Source of the DNA: Larkinella insperata
GTDB lineage: Bacteria; Bacteroidota; Bacteroidia; Cytophagales; Spirosomataceae
Assembly: GCF_026248825.1 (NCBI RefSeq)
Contig: NZ_CP110973.1
Span: 4,485,501-4,549,500, forward strand
DNA length: 64,000 nucleotides
Direction: 5' to 3'
Both the position numbers and the translations under genes were made by a program. The notes beneath the pieces were generated by a model. The model was not told the DNA's origin, did no database searches, and saw nothing but the letters and a program-made list of their open reading frames with translations. Below are positions 1-8,405 of this stretch, in pieces; position 1 is the stretch's first letter; every line of letters begins with the position of its first letter.

Positions 1-126
1 CGCCGAAAACACAGTTTCAACGTGGAATGGCTCGCCCGCACGGCGTTGCGCAACTGGTTTGGCCTGATTGGTGTGGCCGCCATCTGTTCGTCGGATGCCG
101 CCAAAATTACCGGTTTTGGCCGTTAA
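1..126 (+). CDS. C-terminal end of an unidentified protein (5' truncated)
   Basis: Frame 1 is open from the window edge to a TAA at 124-126 and encodes 41 residues ending ITGFGR. The composition (WLARTALRNWFGL, then a short hydrophobic run) looks like real coding sequence and could be the end of a membrane or membrane-associated protein. The stop codon overlaps the stop of the convergent macrodomain gene: the four bases TTAA serve both strands. I do not recognise the family from this fragment. Confidence 0.45.
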   Translation, partial: RRKHSFNVEWLARTALRNWFGLIGVAAICSSDAAKITGFGR

Positions 127-635
127 GCCGTTGTGGAAAGCCCCTGCTGGTAGAGCCGGAAGTTTTCGTCGTCAAAGCAAACGAATTGGACCTCATGAAC
201 CGAAGTCTCCCGCTGTTGGCCGAATTCCTGAACGGTTTTCAGGGCGATGGCGCAGGCCTGGTCTTTCGGGTACCGGTAAACGCCCGTGCTGATGTTGGGA
301 AATGCCACGGTGATGAGCCCCCGTTCCGTGGCAATTTCCAGCACCCGGCGGTAGCAGCTGGCCAGCAGTTCCGGCTCGCGGCTGTTGCCACCGCGCCAGA
401 TCGGCCCAACGGTATGAATGACGTACCGGGCGGGCAATCGGTAGCCCCCGGTGATTTTGGCCTGGCCGGTCGGGCAGCCGTTCAGCATCCGGCATTCGGC
501 CAGCAAGTCCGGACCAGCCGCCCGGTGGATGGCGCCATCGACACCACCTCCGCCCAGCAGGCTCGAATTAGCCGCGTTGACAATGGCATCAACCGCGCAT
601 TTTGTGATATCTCCCTGAATAACCGTAAGTTTCAT
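123..635 (-). CDS. Macrodomain protein (ADP-ribose / O-acetyl-ADP-ribose hydrolase type)
   Basis: The 170-residue protein is a stand-alone macrodomain. Family hallmarks are visible in order: the N-terminal GDIT, the VNAANSSLLGGGGVDGAIH loop around residues 20-40 that holds the catalytic Asn and the glycine-rich phosphate loop, the YVIHTVGPIW strand, and the FPNISTGVYRYP loop. Members bind ADP-ribose and commonly deacetylate O-acetyl-ADP-ribose or remove ADP-ribose from proteins, in the cytoplasm. The length is normal for the YmdB/TARG-like family and no other domain is fused. It is followed 14 bases upstream (minus-strand sense) by the subtilase gene, so the two may be co-transcribed, but I see no functional link. 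The exact substrate cannot be read from sequence. Confidence 0.9.
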   Translation of the reverse strand: MKLTVIQGDITKCAVDAIVNAANSSLLGGGGVDGAIHRAAGPDLLAECRMLNGCPTGQAKITGGYRLPARYVIHTVGPIWRGGNSREPELLASCYRRVLEIATERGLITVAFPNISTGVYRYPKDQACAIALKTVQEFGQQRETSVHEVQFVCFDDENFRLYQQGLSTTA

Positions 636-649
636 GCGTCCGTGGGCCG

Positions 650-2275
650 TTAGTACTTCATCAGTTTTACCGTCCGCTGGGCACTGGGCGTCGAAAGCGT
701 CAGAAAATACAGGCCGGGGGAAAGGCTGAGGGCCTGCAGGGAAAAATGGCTAGCCTGGTCGGATGCGTACTTCTGCTGCCAGACCACCTGACCCGCCGAA
801 TTGGTTACCGTTGCGTTGATGGTTTGGTTCAACGGGATTTCGTTCCACTGTACCGTAAGGCGATCGGCGCTGGTGAATGGATTTGGGTAAACCAGTAACG
901 AATACGACTCAGCGGCAACGGTCAAGGCCCGTTCGAAATTTGGAATGCCGTAACCGAGTTCATTGTCGGGCTGGGTCCACTGGCTGCCCGACTGGCGCAG
1001 GCATTCGATAACCTGTTGAGCGGTCAGGCGCGGATTGGCCTGCCAGAAACCCGCTGCCAGAGCCGCCACCAGGGGAGCGGAATAGGACGTACCGTTGCCG
1101 GTGGTAATCAACCCCGATGAGGAACCCAGGGCGGTGCCTAAGCCGTAGGCCACCAGATCGGGTTTAATCCGCCCGTCGGCCGTGGGACCAAACGAACTGA
1201 AAGGCGCCCGGATGCCCTCGCGGTCGACGGCGCCGATGGACAGGATGGTGGCCACGTCGGCCGGGGCGCCGATGTAGCGCCAGGGGTCGTTGCCTTCGTT
1301 CCCCGCCGAAACCACCACCAGCATCCCCACTTCGGCCGCCCAGCGGGCGGCCCGGCTGATGAGTGTTGTTTGCCCGTTCAGATCGTTATAAGAATGGTTT
1401 TGCGTGGGATCATCGAAGGTAGTGTAACCCAGCGACGAGTTGATGACATCAACCCCCGAACTGTCGGCGTACTCAGCACCGAGCAGCCAGTTTACCTCCT
1501 CAACCGGCGTTTCACTCGTGGCGTCTTCCGTGCGCAGCAGAAGGTAAGAGGCTTTGTGGGCGGGTCCCACCAGCTGGTTTTCCTGATAACCAGCCATGAT
1601 CGACAGCACGTTCTGCCCGTGGGAATCGTCTTCGAACACGCTCGTTTCTTTCTTCACGAAATCGTACGTACCGACCACGCACTTTTCGCTAAAAAGCTGG
1701 CTTAGGAATGGCACCTGATTGGCATTGCGAAAACCGGCATCCAGAACGGCTACCAGCATTCCTTCGCCCCGGTAGCCTTGCGCGTGCATTTTATCGACGC
1801 CAAGCTGAAGTAGCTGCTCGCGGGAGTTGCCGTACACTTGCGGGTCGTCTACCTGCCCGCGTTTGTCCCGGCGCCGGTTGGCCGCAAACTGTGCAAATCC
1901 GACCCGGGCCCGGCCGATGGAGCGGTTGCTTTCAAGGCCGGCCACAAACGGCAGGGCCCGAATGACCGTCAGATTGGCGTCGGTCGTTTCGACCAGAACG
2001 GCATTGGCCCAGCGCGAACTAAACCAGATTTTAGCCCCCGCCTGCTGAAGAGCCGATACATAAGCCGGATTGACCGGCAAATCCTTTTCCTGCACCAGAA
2101 TGCCCTGTTTTTCCCGGCGGAGAATGGCCCGCTGGGAAAGAAATTGCTCCGGTCGGCTGACCGAGTAGGGCGAGTTGGCCTTGTCTTTCAGCAGAACCAG
2201 GTACTTGCGGTTCTGGGCCTGCGCCGACCAGCCTCCGGCTCCAAGCAGAAGCAGGAAAAGCAAAAGGTGTTTCAT
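650..2275 (-). CDS. Secreted S8 subtilisin-like serine protease with T9SS C-terminal sorting domain
   Basis: The 541-residue protein starts with a clear signal peptide ending near SAQAQ. The subtilase catalytic triad is complete: Asp179 in AVLDAGF, His219 in DSHGQN and Ser397 in GTSYSAP. The oxyanion Asn326 lies in SAGNEG. Residues about 22-120 resemble an inhibitor-like propeptide. The last 80 residues (from LLVYPNPF to VKLMKY) form a type IX secretion C-terminal domain with a terminal basic and aromatic strand. This points to export through the Sec pathway and then T9SS to the cell surface or medium, where it would degrade proteins. The start ATG overlaps the stop of the upstream membrane protein gene in an ATGA junction, which suggests translational coupling. 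Confidence 0.93.
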   Translation of the reverse strand: MKHLLLFLLLLGAGGWSAQAQNRKYLVLLKDKANSPYSVSRPEQFLSQRAILRREKQGILVQEKDLPVNPAYVSALQQAGAKIWFSSRWANAVLVETTDANLTVIRALPFVAGLESNRSIGRARVGFAQFAANRRRDKRGQVDDPQVYGNSREQLLQLGVDKMHAQGYRGEGMLVAVLDAGFRNANQVPFLSQLFSEKCVVGTYDFVKKETSVFEDDSHGQNVLSIMAGYQENQLVGPAHKASYLLLRTEDATSETPVEEVNWLLGAEYADSSGVDVINSSLGYTTFDDPTQNHSYNDLNGQTTLISRAARWAAEVGMLVVVSAGNEGNDPWRYIGAPADVATILSIGAVDREGIRAPFSSFGPTADGRIKPDLVAYGLGTALGSSSGLITTGNGTSYSAPLVAALAAGFWQANPRLTAQQVIECLRQSGSQWTQPDNELGYGIPNFERALTVAAESYSLLVYPNPFTSADRLTVQWNEIPLNQTINATVTNSAGQVVWQQKYASDQASHFSLQALSLSPGLYFLTLSTPSAQRTVKLMKY

Positions 2276-2793
2276 AAAGAATTGGTTTCCAGTGTGCCTG
2301 ATAAGTATTTAGACTCATCGTAAACGGTTACGCCGAGTAATTTCCAATGGATTGTTCCTGATACTCCATACGCTATCGCGTGGTCTTTCGTTGCTTTCAC
2401 GGAAACCAGTCGGGGTTCCCAGATATAGCCGCTAATTAAACCCGATAGATAAGTGTTGGCCGATATCACAACGGCTTGACCAGACGTGGAATCGGTGCCG
2501 GTTTCTACCATCAACTCTATCCTGTTGACCCAATTTTCGTCAAGCGTGCTGCGGCCAACCCGGTGGGGGGCGGGTAGTAGATTGCTGCCCGCATCAACGC
2601 CGAATGTCTTCGTCTGCTTGTTTTCCCGAACGTTGCTAACGCGGCTTGAACTGGCAGAAAGCAGTCCGACAACGAAAATAACGGCGGCAAAGAGGCCCAT
2701 TTTTTCCCGGATCAGCTTGGTCGCCCGGAAGCAGATTACCAGAAAGAAAATAATAAGACCGATGTTCAGTAAAGTCCAGAAGAGGGGTAGCAT
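2272..2793 (-). CDS. Hypothetical membrane protein
   Basis: This 173-residue protein has two hydrophobic segments near the N-terminus (about 4-22 and 34-48), separated by a basic stretch (RATKLIREK). The remaining 120 residues are probably outside the membrane. I do not recognise the family. The soluble part contains alternating beta-like sequence (VVISANTY, RLVSVKATKDHAIAYGVSG). It is coupled to the T9SS subtilase by a 4-base ATGA overlap, so the two are very likely on one mRNA. A role in the envelope is inferred only from topology and context. Confidence 0.7.
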   Translation of the reverse strand: MLPLFWTLLNIGLIIFFLVICFRATKLIREKMGLFAAVIFVVGLLSASSSRVSNVRENKQTKTFGVDAGSNLLPAPHRVGRSTLDENWVNRIELMVETGTDSTSGQAVVISANTYLSGLISGYIWEPRLVSVKATKDHAIAYGVSGTIHWKLLGVTVYDESKYLSGTLETNSL

Positions 2794-2832
2794 CAGGTTG
2801 AGGGTAGTGTGTCTCCAAATCTACGCATCCTT

Positions 2833-3549
2833 TTACAATTTCCCGTATGAACGGAGCCACATATAATACCGGATGCCGTAATCAATCTGGGCCTTGCCGA
2901 CACAGACCGGAGTTGACGAACAGAACTGCAACTGTACTTTTTCCCGGTAAATCAGCCCCACGTTCCGGGCGTATACTTCCAGGCGTTTGTCCTGATTAAC
3001 CAGCGTGGAATCATTTTGTTGGATGACCGTGGCCGTTTCGGGAAACGTCTGATTCAGAACGCTGAACGGCTGGCCGGTATTGCGAAGCTGGTAGGTATCT
3101 TCCCCCAGCGTGTTGTAGGCATTGCCGTTCCACTGCAGCTGATCGGTCGGCGGAAAAAGGAGCTTGACGTAAGCCACATTGTTTTCCGTGCGGATGAGTT
3201 GATCGTCGGCAATCCGGACGCTGCTCACCGAGTCGGGTTGCCAGGGCTCCTGCTCGTTTGCCCGGCGGTAGCGTTCGATGCGAAAGGCGCTGCCGTTGGC
3301 CAGATCGATGGGCGAATCGGTCGTTATTTCGCGCAACTGGTAAGTCTGGGTCACCGGAGGTCCGTTGAGCGCAAAGCGTTGTTCCGTTACGTCGTACACG
3401 CGGAAAGAACCCGTCTCCAGCGAAACGTATTCGTAGCCGGGCGTGTGCGGTTCTGTGCTGGTTTGGCAGGCATACAGCCAAATAGATGTTAGAGCAAGCA
3501 ACAATGCAGAGCGAAAATGAAAAATGGAGTGGCGTTTGGAATAGGACAT
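2833..3549 (-). CDS. Hypothetical lipoprotein
   Basis: I chose the internal ATG at 3549 because it gives a typical lipoprotein signal (basic N-terminus, LLLALTSIWLYAC) with lipobox Cys at residue 28. The longer frame adds 31 residues that do not resemble a leader. The mature part is about 210 residues, beta-rich, and contains YEYVSLETGSFRVYDV, which is seen in uncharacterised Bacteroidota lipoproteins. It should sit in the outer or inner membrane, facing the periplasm. It is followed by the two-gene unit membrane protein plus subtilase after 39 bases and may be co-transcribed with it. No enzymatic motif was found. Confidence 0.75.
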   Translation of the reverse strand: MSYSKRHSIFHFRSALLLALTSIWLYACQTSTEPHTPGYEYVSLETGSFRVYDVTEQRFALNGPPVTQTYQLREITTDSPIDLANGSAFRIERYRRANEQEPWQPDSVSSVRIADDQLIRTENNVAYVKLLFPPTDQLQWNGNAYNTLGEDTYQLRNTGQPFSVLNQTFPETATVIQQNDSTLVNQDKRLEVYARNVGLIYREKVQLQFCSSTPVCVGKAQIDYGIRYYMWLRSYGKL

Positions 3550-3675
3550 GGATGTTGGCGTTAGAAAACGAAAATAAACAGTTTGGGCCAACGGAACAAA
3601 CCGGGCTTTCCGAGCCGGGTGGCTTTTAAACTGTTGCGTCAATAATTTTGCCGATTGCCCAATTCCGACACCTGG

Positions 3676-3719
3676 ATAGTAAAAAAGCCGTTCCAGCTTC
3701 GGGACGGCTTTTTTACTAT
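3676..3719. terminator. Bidirectional intrinsic terminator downstream of mnmA
   Basis: A perfect 16-base-pair stem has arms 3676-3691 and 3704-3719, with a 12-base loop. GCCGT/ACGGC forms the G+C core and A6/T6 runs lie inside the arms, so it can work on both strands. It directly follows the mnmA stop on the minus strand (mnmA ends at 3736) and precedes the lipoprotein gene. Confidence 0.9.
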
Positions 3720-3735
3720 TAGGAAACGCCGGTTA

Positions 3736-4929
3736 TCAGGCCGTATGACCAAGGGCGGGCATGGCGAACGGTGTCGTTTCGTCCCCCCGTCCCGATTGGC
3801 GGAAGCTTTTCATGATCCAGCCACCCCCGATGACATCATCGCCTTCGTAGAAAACGGCGGCCTGTCCGGGAGCGATGGCCGAAACGCCCTGTTCGAAGAG
3901 AACCTTGATGCGGTCATCGGCTTCCTGCGTAATCAGCGCCGGTGTGCCCGGATCTTTGTAGCGAACTTTGGTAACGGTTTCCAGCGGTTTTTCGAGCGCG
4001 GCATATTTTTGAAGGTTCAACCGGCTGACAATCATACCGTCGCGGTACAGGTCTTTATCAATGCCCAGCACTACTTCGTTGGACTCCTTCCGGATGTCGG
4101 TAACAAAAACCGGGAAGCCCAGGGCAATGCCCAGCCCTTTCCGCTGGCCGATGGTGTAAAAAGGGTATCCTTCGTGCTTGCCAACCACTTTCCGGGTGCC
4201 GGTTTCGGCATCTTCCAGGATAAAATTGCCCCCCGCAACCGACTGTTCCAGCCCCGGAACGCGCCGTTTCAGGAAGCCCCGGTAATCGTTGTCGGGCACG
4301 AAGCAGATTTCGTAGGATTCTGATTTGGTAACCAGTTCAATAAACCCGCGGTCTTTGGCCATTTCGCGGATTTCCGATTTCCGCAGGTGTCCCAGCGGTA
4401 ATTTGGTCCGGCTCAGGCTTTCCTGCGAAACGCCCCACAGAACGTAGGATTGATCTTTCAGGTTGTCGATACCGCGTGAAATAACAAAGCGACCGTTGGC
4501 GGTACTTTCATCGTTGACCTGCCGGATGTTGGCGTAGTGACCCGTTGCGATGAATTCGCAATCCAGCCGGTCGGCCCGGCGTAGCAGCGCATCCCATTTG
4601 ATGTGGGTGTTGCAGAGCACACAGGGGTTCGGCGTCCGGCCTTCCAGGTATTCGCCCGTGAAATGGTCGATCACCGCATCCCCGAATTCGGAGCGGATGT
4701 CCAGGATGTAGTGCGGAAAGCCGAGGTTGACGGCGATGTTTCGGGCGTCGTTGATGGAGTCGAGGCTGCAGCAGCCGGTTTCTTTTTTGGTACCGCCCGA
4801 CGAGGCATAATCCCAGGTTTTCATGGTCATGCCGATTACTTCGTAGCCTTGTTCGTGCAGCAGCACTGCCGCCAGGGAGGAATCGATGCCGCCACTCATG
4901 GCGACCAAAATACGTCCGTGTTTGCTCAT
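3736..4929 (-). CDS. mnmA: tRNA-specific 2-thiouridylase MnmA
   Basis: MnmA installs the 2-thio group on the wobble uridine (U34) of tRNA-Lys, -Glu and -Gln, using ATP and a persulfide relayed from a cysteine desulfurase. The 397-residue protein has the PP-loop MSGGIDSS (residues 11-18), the NPCVLCN motif with catalytic Cys103, the ATGHYA loop, and YEICFV with the second catalytic Cys209. The insertion around residues 45-60 (GCCSLDSINDARNIA) is common in Bacteroidota MnmA. It is transcribed alone: a -7 box lies at 5082-5089, a structured leader of about 140 bases precedes the ATG, and a strong terminator follows. I see no truncation. Confidence 0.97.
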   Translation of the reverse strand: MSKHGRILVAMSGGIDSSLAAVLLHEQGYEVIGMTMKTWDYASSGGTKKETGCCSLDSINDARNIAVNLGFPHYILDIRSEFGDAVIDHFTGEYLEGRTPNPCVLCNTHIKWDALLRRADRLDCEFIATGHYANIRQVNDESTANGRFVISRGIDNLKDQSYVLWGVSQESLSRTKLPLGHLRKSEIREMAKDRGFIELVTKSESYEICFVPDNDYRGFLKRRVPGLEQSVAGGNFILEDAETGTRKVVGKHEGYPFYTIGQRKGLGIALGFPVFVTDIRKESNEVVLGIDKDLYRDGMIVSRLNLQKYAALEKPLETVTKVRYKDPGTPALITQEADDRIKVLFEQGVSAIAPGQAAVFYEGDDVIGGGWIMKSFRQSGRGDETTPFAMPALGHTA

Positions 4930-5018
4930 GGTTTATCTAACAAGGTTCAAAGCCTTGCGATACGTGAATGTGTAAAAATGATTGGTAAAGCGTTCAAAGT
5001 CATTCTGGTGAACCCCTG

Positions 5019-5051
5019 GTAAGCAGCGGCAACGGCTCTTGCGCTGCTTAC
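5019..5051 (-). promoter_or_regulatory. Stable stem-loop in the mnmA 5' leader
   Basis: Arms 5019-5028 and 5042-5051 pair perfectly over 10 bases (GTAAGCAGCG with CGCTGCTTAC) around a 13-base loop. On the minus strand it lies about 30 bases after the predicted transcription start of mnmA. On the plus strand it is followed by TTTTATT, so it could also stop transcripts coming from the left. Confidence 0.5.
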
Positions 5052-5081
5052 TTTTATTGGGCTAAACCGGCTTTCTGAGTG

Positions 5082-5089
5082 CAAAGATA
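5082..5089 (-). promoter_or_regulatory. Predicted promoter -7 box of mnmA
   Basis: The minus strand reads TATCTTTG, a perfect match to the Bacteroidota -7 consensus TAnnTTTG. TTTC lies 20 bases further upstream, at the expected spacing for the -33 TTTG element. It predicts a leader of roughly 140 bases before the mnmA ATG at 4929. Confidence 0.55.
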
Positions 5090-5143
5090 CTTTTTAACAA
5101 ACTTTTCCCGAAATCCATTCCGCAATTGGTACTTGTTTCGAAA

Positions 5144-5161
5144 CACCCGCCCGGGCGGGTG
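5144..5161. repeat. Perfect 18-bp G+C-rich palindrome
   Basis: CACCCGCCCGGGCGGGTG equals its own reverse complement, with no spacer. It sits upstream of the mnmA promoter and of the gene at 5303. It could be a dimeric regulator site. There is no U-tract, so it is not a terminator. Confidence 0.6.
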
Positions 5162-5192
5162 CGGCCTGTTTGAAAAGCTGCGGAGAGATCAC

Positions 5193-5220
5193 AAAGTTAT
5201 GGGGTTTCCCCACAAACTTT
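5193..5220. repeat. Two-step hairpin upstream of the gene at 5303
   Basis: Arms AAAGTT (5193-5198) and AACTTT (5215-5220) enclose GGGG (5201-5204) and CCCC (5208-5211), with small internal bulges and a TTT loop. It could be an operator or leader structure for the plus-strand gene. Confidence 0.35.
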
Positions 5221-5302
5221 ACGCGGGTGGTCCCAGGTGCTTGGCGAACCGGAGGAGTCGTGTTTGTTTTGGCGCATCAACGCTTGTTAAAACAGCTCCG
5301 CC

Positions 5303-6049
5303 ATGAACCGCTTCCTGATTCTTATGCTTCTGACCACCTCGAGCGTGATGGCGCAATCCGTCGATTCGACGACAACGCCGACGATCCCGCCCAAAAGCAG
5401 TTACAAGTTTGGCTGGAGCGCGGAAATCGGAATCACTTACGCGATCACGAGCCTGCCAAACGTCCGATCATTCTTTGAAAGCAATCGTATTAAATCGCAG
5501 GGGAGCCTCGAGCCGTTTATCCACTTTGGGGTCAGCGCCCGGTATCAGCGACTCAAACTGACGGCGCAGGTTGGGATCAATTACAGCCATTTGAATGTGC
5601 CCCGTGATGAGGATTCTGTGGTGGCCCGGCTGGTCAAAGCTGGCTATACGGGGCTGTTAATCGGTTTCGACGTGGTCAATGGGCGGAATCGGCGCTTGTA
5701 CATCAATGCGGGTGTGGGCGGTATCGGATACGAATACAGTGTGTACCGCCGAACTCGTCAGGCAGTTGCCGCTCAGAGCTTGCCGCAGTATAGTCAGCCG
5801 GGAAATGTTCCTTCTCTATTTCTGAACAACGGATATTGGGATGTTAATCTTGACTATGTACTCCGCGAGAAGCGCCCGCTAAGCTTTCTAACGGCTGTGC
5901 GGATCGGCTACCGGCGGGCTCTGCAACGCGAAGTCTGGCAGTCCGATGCTTTTCAACTCATCGGTGGCCCTTCTGATCGCATCAGCCAGTTTTATTTCCA
6001 GACCGTATTCGGCTTTTCAACCAATTATTTGAAAAATAGCCAGCGATGA
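5303..6049 (+). CDS. Outer-membrane beta-barrel-type protein, function unknown
   Basis: The 248-residue protein opens with a signal peptide (MNRFLILMLLTTSSVMAQ). The mature part alternates short amphipathic strands with turns (SYKFGWSAEIGITYAI, RLKLTAQVGINYSH, FYFQTVFGFSTNYLK) and ends in strands rich in aromatic residues. This is the pattern of small outer-membrane barrels in Bacteroidota. No catalytic motif is visible. The stop overlaps the start of the next gene (ATGA at 6046-6049), so the two are translationally coupled. They are followed at once by a LytS/LytTR pair, which may sense or control the same envelope function. Confidence 0.75.
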   Translation: MNRFLILMLLTTSSVMAQSVDSTTTPTIPPKSSYKFGWSAEIGITYAITSLPNVRSFFESNRIKSQGSLEPFIHFGVSARYQRLKLTAQVGINYSHLNVPRDEDSVVARLVKAGYTGLLIGFDVVNGRNRRLYINAGVGGIGYEYSVYRRTRQAVAAQSLPQYSQPGNVPSLFLNNGYWDVNLDYVLREKRPLSFLTAVRIGYRRALQREVWQSDAFQLIGGPSDRISQFYFQTVFGFSTNYLKNSQR

Positions 6050-6465
6050 TGACGCTCCTGTTGATCGGTTTTTTGGGATGGCTGGGCGGGTCAGCCGACG
6101 AACGCGGGCAACCCCGGAGCGGCCAGGCCCGGCTGATTATCTACCGGCAACGCGAGTTTGGGGGGAATAACTATGGCATCAGGCTGAACGACCGAAAACT
6201 CGGTACGCTCTCGACCAATCGCTTTCTTCAGGTAGACCTCCCGCCGGGCCGCGTGAAGATTGAATCTGTGAAAGATTATTTCTCGGAAAATCAGCAACTG
6301 TTGCTCAACTTGCAGCCCGGGCAGACGTATTACGTTAAAGCCGTGGAAGATATTGATTTTTTGACCCGGACGCTGCTCATGGCACCCATGAAGCCGGAGC
6401 AGGCCGAACGCGAACTACGCAACCTCAAACCAGCCAAGTCTAATTGGCCTGATTCAAACCCTTAA
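6046..6465 (+). CDS. DUF2846-like exported protein
   Basis: This is a 139-residue protein with a short hydrophobic N-terminus (MTLLLIGFLGWLGG), then a beta-rich domain. Its features (RLIIYR-type first strand, a GIRLNDRKLGTL segment, the YYVK strand near residue 100) resemble DUF2846, a small domain found in exported proteins. Here I infer the family from pattern, not from a search. It overlaps the preceding barrel gene by four bases and is followed by the histidine kinase after 14 bases. No enzymatic role is known for the family. Confidence 0.7.
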   Translation: MMTLLLIGFLGWLGGSADERGQPRSGQARLIIYRQREFGGNNYGIRLNDRKLGTLSTNRFLQVDLPPGRVKIESVKDYFSENQQLLLNLQPGQTYYVKAVEDIDFLTRTLLMAPMKPEQAERELRNLKPAKSNWPDSNP

Positions 6466-6479
6466 CGTGTAGTTTGGCA

Positions 6480-7499
6480 ATGCCGTCGCGCCCGAAGCCC
6501 TATTCGATCCTGCTTTTCACCGTTGTTGCTGGCGGTCTGCTCAGCTATTGGGGAGGGTTGCTGTACAAGGGCGTATGGCAGCAAACCGATGAACTCCGGC
6601 CGAATGTGGGCGGACTGGCCCGGTATCTGCTGGGAATTCTGTTGCTGCTGGGGATCATCTGGGGCATTGCCCACCTTAGTTACCGGCTGGCGTTCCGGCG
6701 GTGGCTGACTCGCCGGGAGACGCGGTTTTATTACGGGATCTGGCTGTGCGTGTTGGCGGATCTGCTGTTCGAACTGCTGCAACTACGGACGGATCGGGAA
6801 CCCGAATTTGTGGATGAAAACCTGCTGGTTACGGGAGTTCTGCTGGCGTTTGTTCTTGCTTACGGCTACGTAGCTGACGCGCTCCGGACCCGCCGGGAAC
6901 AAATCGAACTGGTGCAGCAAAAAACCGAAGCCGAGCTGACCGCCCTGAAAGCGCAGATTAACCCTCATTTTCTGTTCAATGCCCTCAATACCATCTACAA
7001 CGAAGCACAGCGGGTTGATAACGAGAACGTGGCTGACATGATCCAGCAGTTGTCGGGCATCATGCGTTTTACGCTGCAGGAATCCAAACAACCGCTCACC
7101 TCGATCGATAAGGAACTGCAGTTTCTGGAAAAGTACCTGGCGCTGCAACGGGCCCGGTTGCCCGAAAGTTCTTATTTTCGCCTGTCAGCGCAACTGGACT
7201 GGGATGGCCAGCCGGCCCAGATTCCGCCGTTATTGCTGGTTCCGTTTGTCGAAAATGCGTTTCAGTACGGTATCAGTCTGACCCAATCGTCGTACATTGA
7301 GCTGGAGATCACCATCGAAAACCGCGTAATGCGAATGCAAATCGTCAACAGCCGGACCCGGGCCAGCACCCGACACGGCACGGGTACGGGCATTACCAAC
7401 GCCCGGCAGCGACTGGCCCTGATGTATCCCAACCGGCACGAGCTGCGCATCAGCCAGACGGCCAGTTCATTCCGGGTCGAGCTGACCATTAATCTGTAA
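6480..7499 (+). CDS. LytS-family sensor histidine kinase
   Basis: The 339-residue kinase has four predicted membrane helices in the first 130 residues, a short linker helix, and a His_kinase domain of the LytS/YehU class. The phospho-accepting His163 lies in INPHFLFNAL. The degenerate ATPase follows, with PFVENAFQYG as the N-box and GTGTGITNARQRL as the G-box. I prefer the ATG at 6480 over a TTG two codons upstream. It is followed by its cognate LytTR regulator after six bases, with AGGAG as ribosome-binding site. It probably signals an envelope condition to that regulator. Confidence 0.93.
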   Translation: MPSRPKPYSILLFTVVAGGLLSYWGGLLYKGVWQQTDELRPNVGGLARYLLGILLLLGIIWGIAHLSYRLAFRRWLTRRETRFYYGIWLCVLADLLFELLQLRTDREPEFVDENLLVTGVLLAFVLAYGYVADALRTRREQIELVQQKTEAELTALKAQINPHFLFNALNTIYNEAQRVDNENVADMIQQLSGIMRFTLQESKQPLTSIDKELQFLEKYLALQRARLPESSYFRLSAQLDWDGQPAQIPPLLLVPFVENAFQYGISLTQSSYIELEITIENRVMRMQIVNSRTRASTRHGTGTGITNARQRLALMYPNRHELRISQTASSFRVELTINL

Positions 7500-7505
7500 G
7501 GAGCT

Positions 7506-8189
7506 ATGCTTGAAGCGATTGCCATCGACGACGAACCCGCGGCCCTGGAGGTAATCCAGCGTTACGCGGCAAAAGTGCCGTTTCTGAACCTCTCACAAGG
7601 CTTCCTGAACACCACCGAAGCGCTGTCGGCTCTGCACACGCAGCGGGTCGACCTGTTGTTTCTGGATATTCAGATGCCCGACGTGCTCGGAACCGATTTT
7701 GCCCGGCTGATTTTGCCCTTCCACAAAGCGGTTATTTTCACCACGGCTTATGCCGATTACGCCGTTGAGGGGTTTACCCTGCAGGCACTCGACTACCTGT
7801 TGAAACCCATTGAATTCGGGCGGTTTTTACAGGCCTGCAACCGGGCCTATGCGCAATTGAAACCACAGGGCGAAAATTCGTCCAGCATTTTTGTGAAAGA
7901 TGGGTACGACTGGATTCGCATTCATCTGGATGAAGTGCTGTACATTCAATCGGACACCAACCTGCTCTTTATTCATGAGCAAAACCGGCAGGTTTGTACC
8001 CGCATGACCATCGCCGACATGCTCGCGACCCTGCCCGCCGATCGGTTTATCCGCGTTCATAAATCCTACATCGTGGCTCTGAAAGCCATCCGCCGGATCG
8101 AACGGCATCAGCTTACGGTGGGCAACGTTACCATCCCGTTGGCGGGGAGCTACCGCGACGTGGTCGGGCAACGGCTCCTGCGGAAATAG
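7506..8189 (+). CDS. LytTR-family response regulator
   Basis: The 227-residue protein has an N-terminal receiver domain with IDDEPAA acidic pocket, phospho-acceptor Asp54 in LFLDIQMPD, and conserved Thr and Lys positions (FTTAYADYA, YLLKP). A C-terminal LytTR DNA-binding domain follows (about 130-225), with FIRVHKSYIVALKAI as the typical core. It pairs with the adjacent LytS-type kinase. Its DNA targets cannot be seen here. The envelope genes at 5303-6465, encoded just upstream in the same orientation, are candidates. Confidence 0.95.
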   Translation: MLEAIAIDDEPAALEVIQRYAAKVPFLNLSQGFLNTTEALSALHTQRVDLLFLDIQMPDVLGTDFARLILPFHKAVIFTTAYADYAVEGFTLQALDYLLKPIEFGRFLQACNRAYAQLKPQGENSSSIFVKDGYDWIRIHLDEVLYIQSDTNLLFIHEQNRQVCTRMTIADMLATLPADRFIRVHKSYIVALKAIRRIERHQLTVGNVTIPLAGSYRDVVGQRLLRK

Positions 8190-8405
8190 GGTGGGGCCAA
8201 GTGCATCCGTGAGGGTGAAAAGCCGTCTTCTCGGGAAGAATATTTTACCGGTAGCTGGTTTCCATTTATAAACCCGGTTTACATTTGCTGAACCAGTTGC
8301 TGATCGCTGGTTTGCCGCTTGACGCTGTGCCGCAACTTGATCAGATGCACTCGGATGGGGCAGCCACCGTCAAACGGCAAACCGGAAATCGTAAATCGAA
8401 ATTTC

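Larger units (their letters stand above)
4930..5302. other. 373-base intergenic region with mnmA leader and symmetric elements
   Basis: This gap between divergent genes holds no convincing gene. Going left to right it contains the mnmA 5' leader with a 10-bp stem-loop (5019-5051), the mnmA -7 box (5082-5089), an 18-bp perfect palindrome (5144-5161), and a two-step hairpin (5193-5220) that would lie upstream of, or in the leader of, the plus-strand gene at 5303. Confidence 0.6.

Noticed and set aside
2486..2866. Plus-strand ORF of 126 residues
   Set aside because: It mirrors the minus-strand membrane protein and lipoprotein genes and has no signal or motif of its own.
8230..8250. Weak hairpin after the LytTR gene
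   Set aside because: A 5-bp stem with a broken T-tract is too weak to call a terminator.
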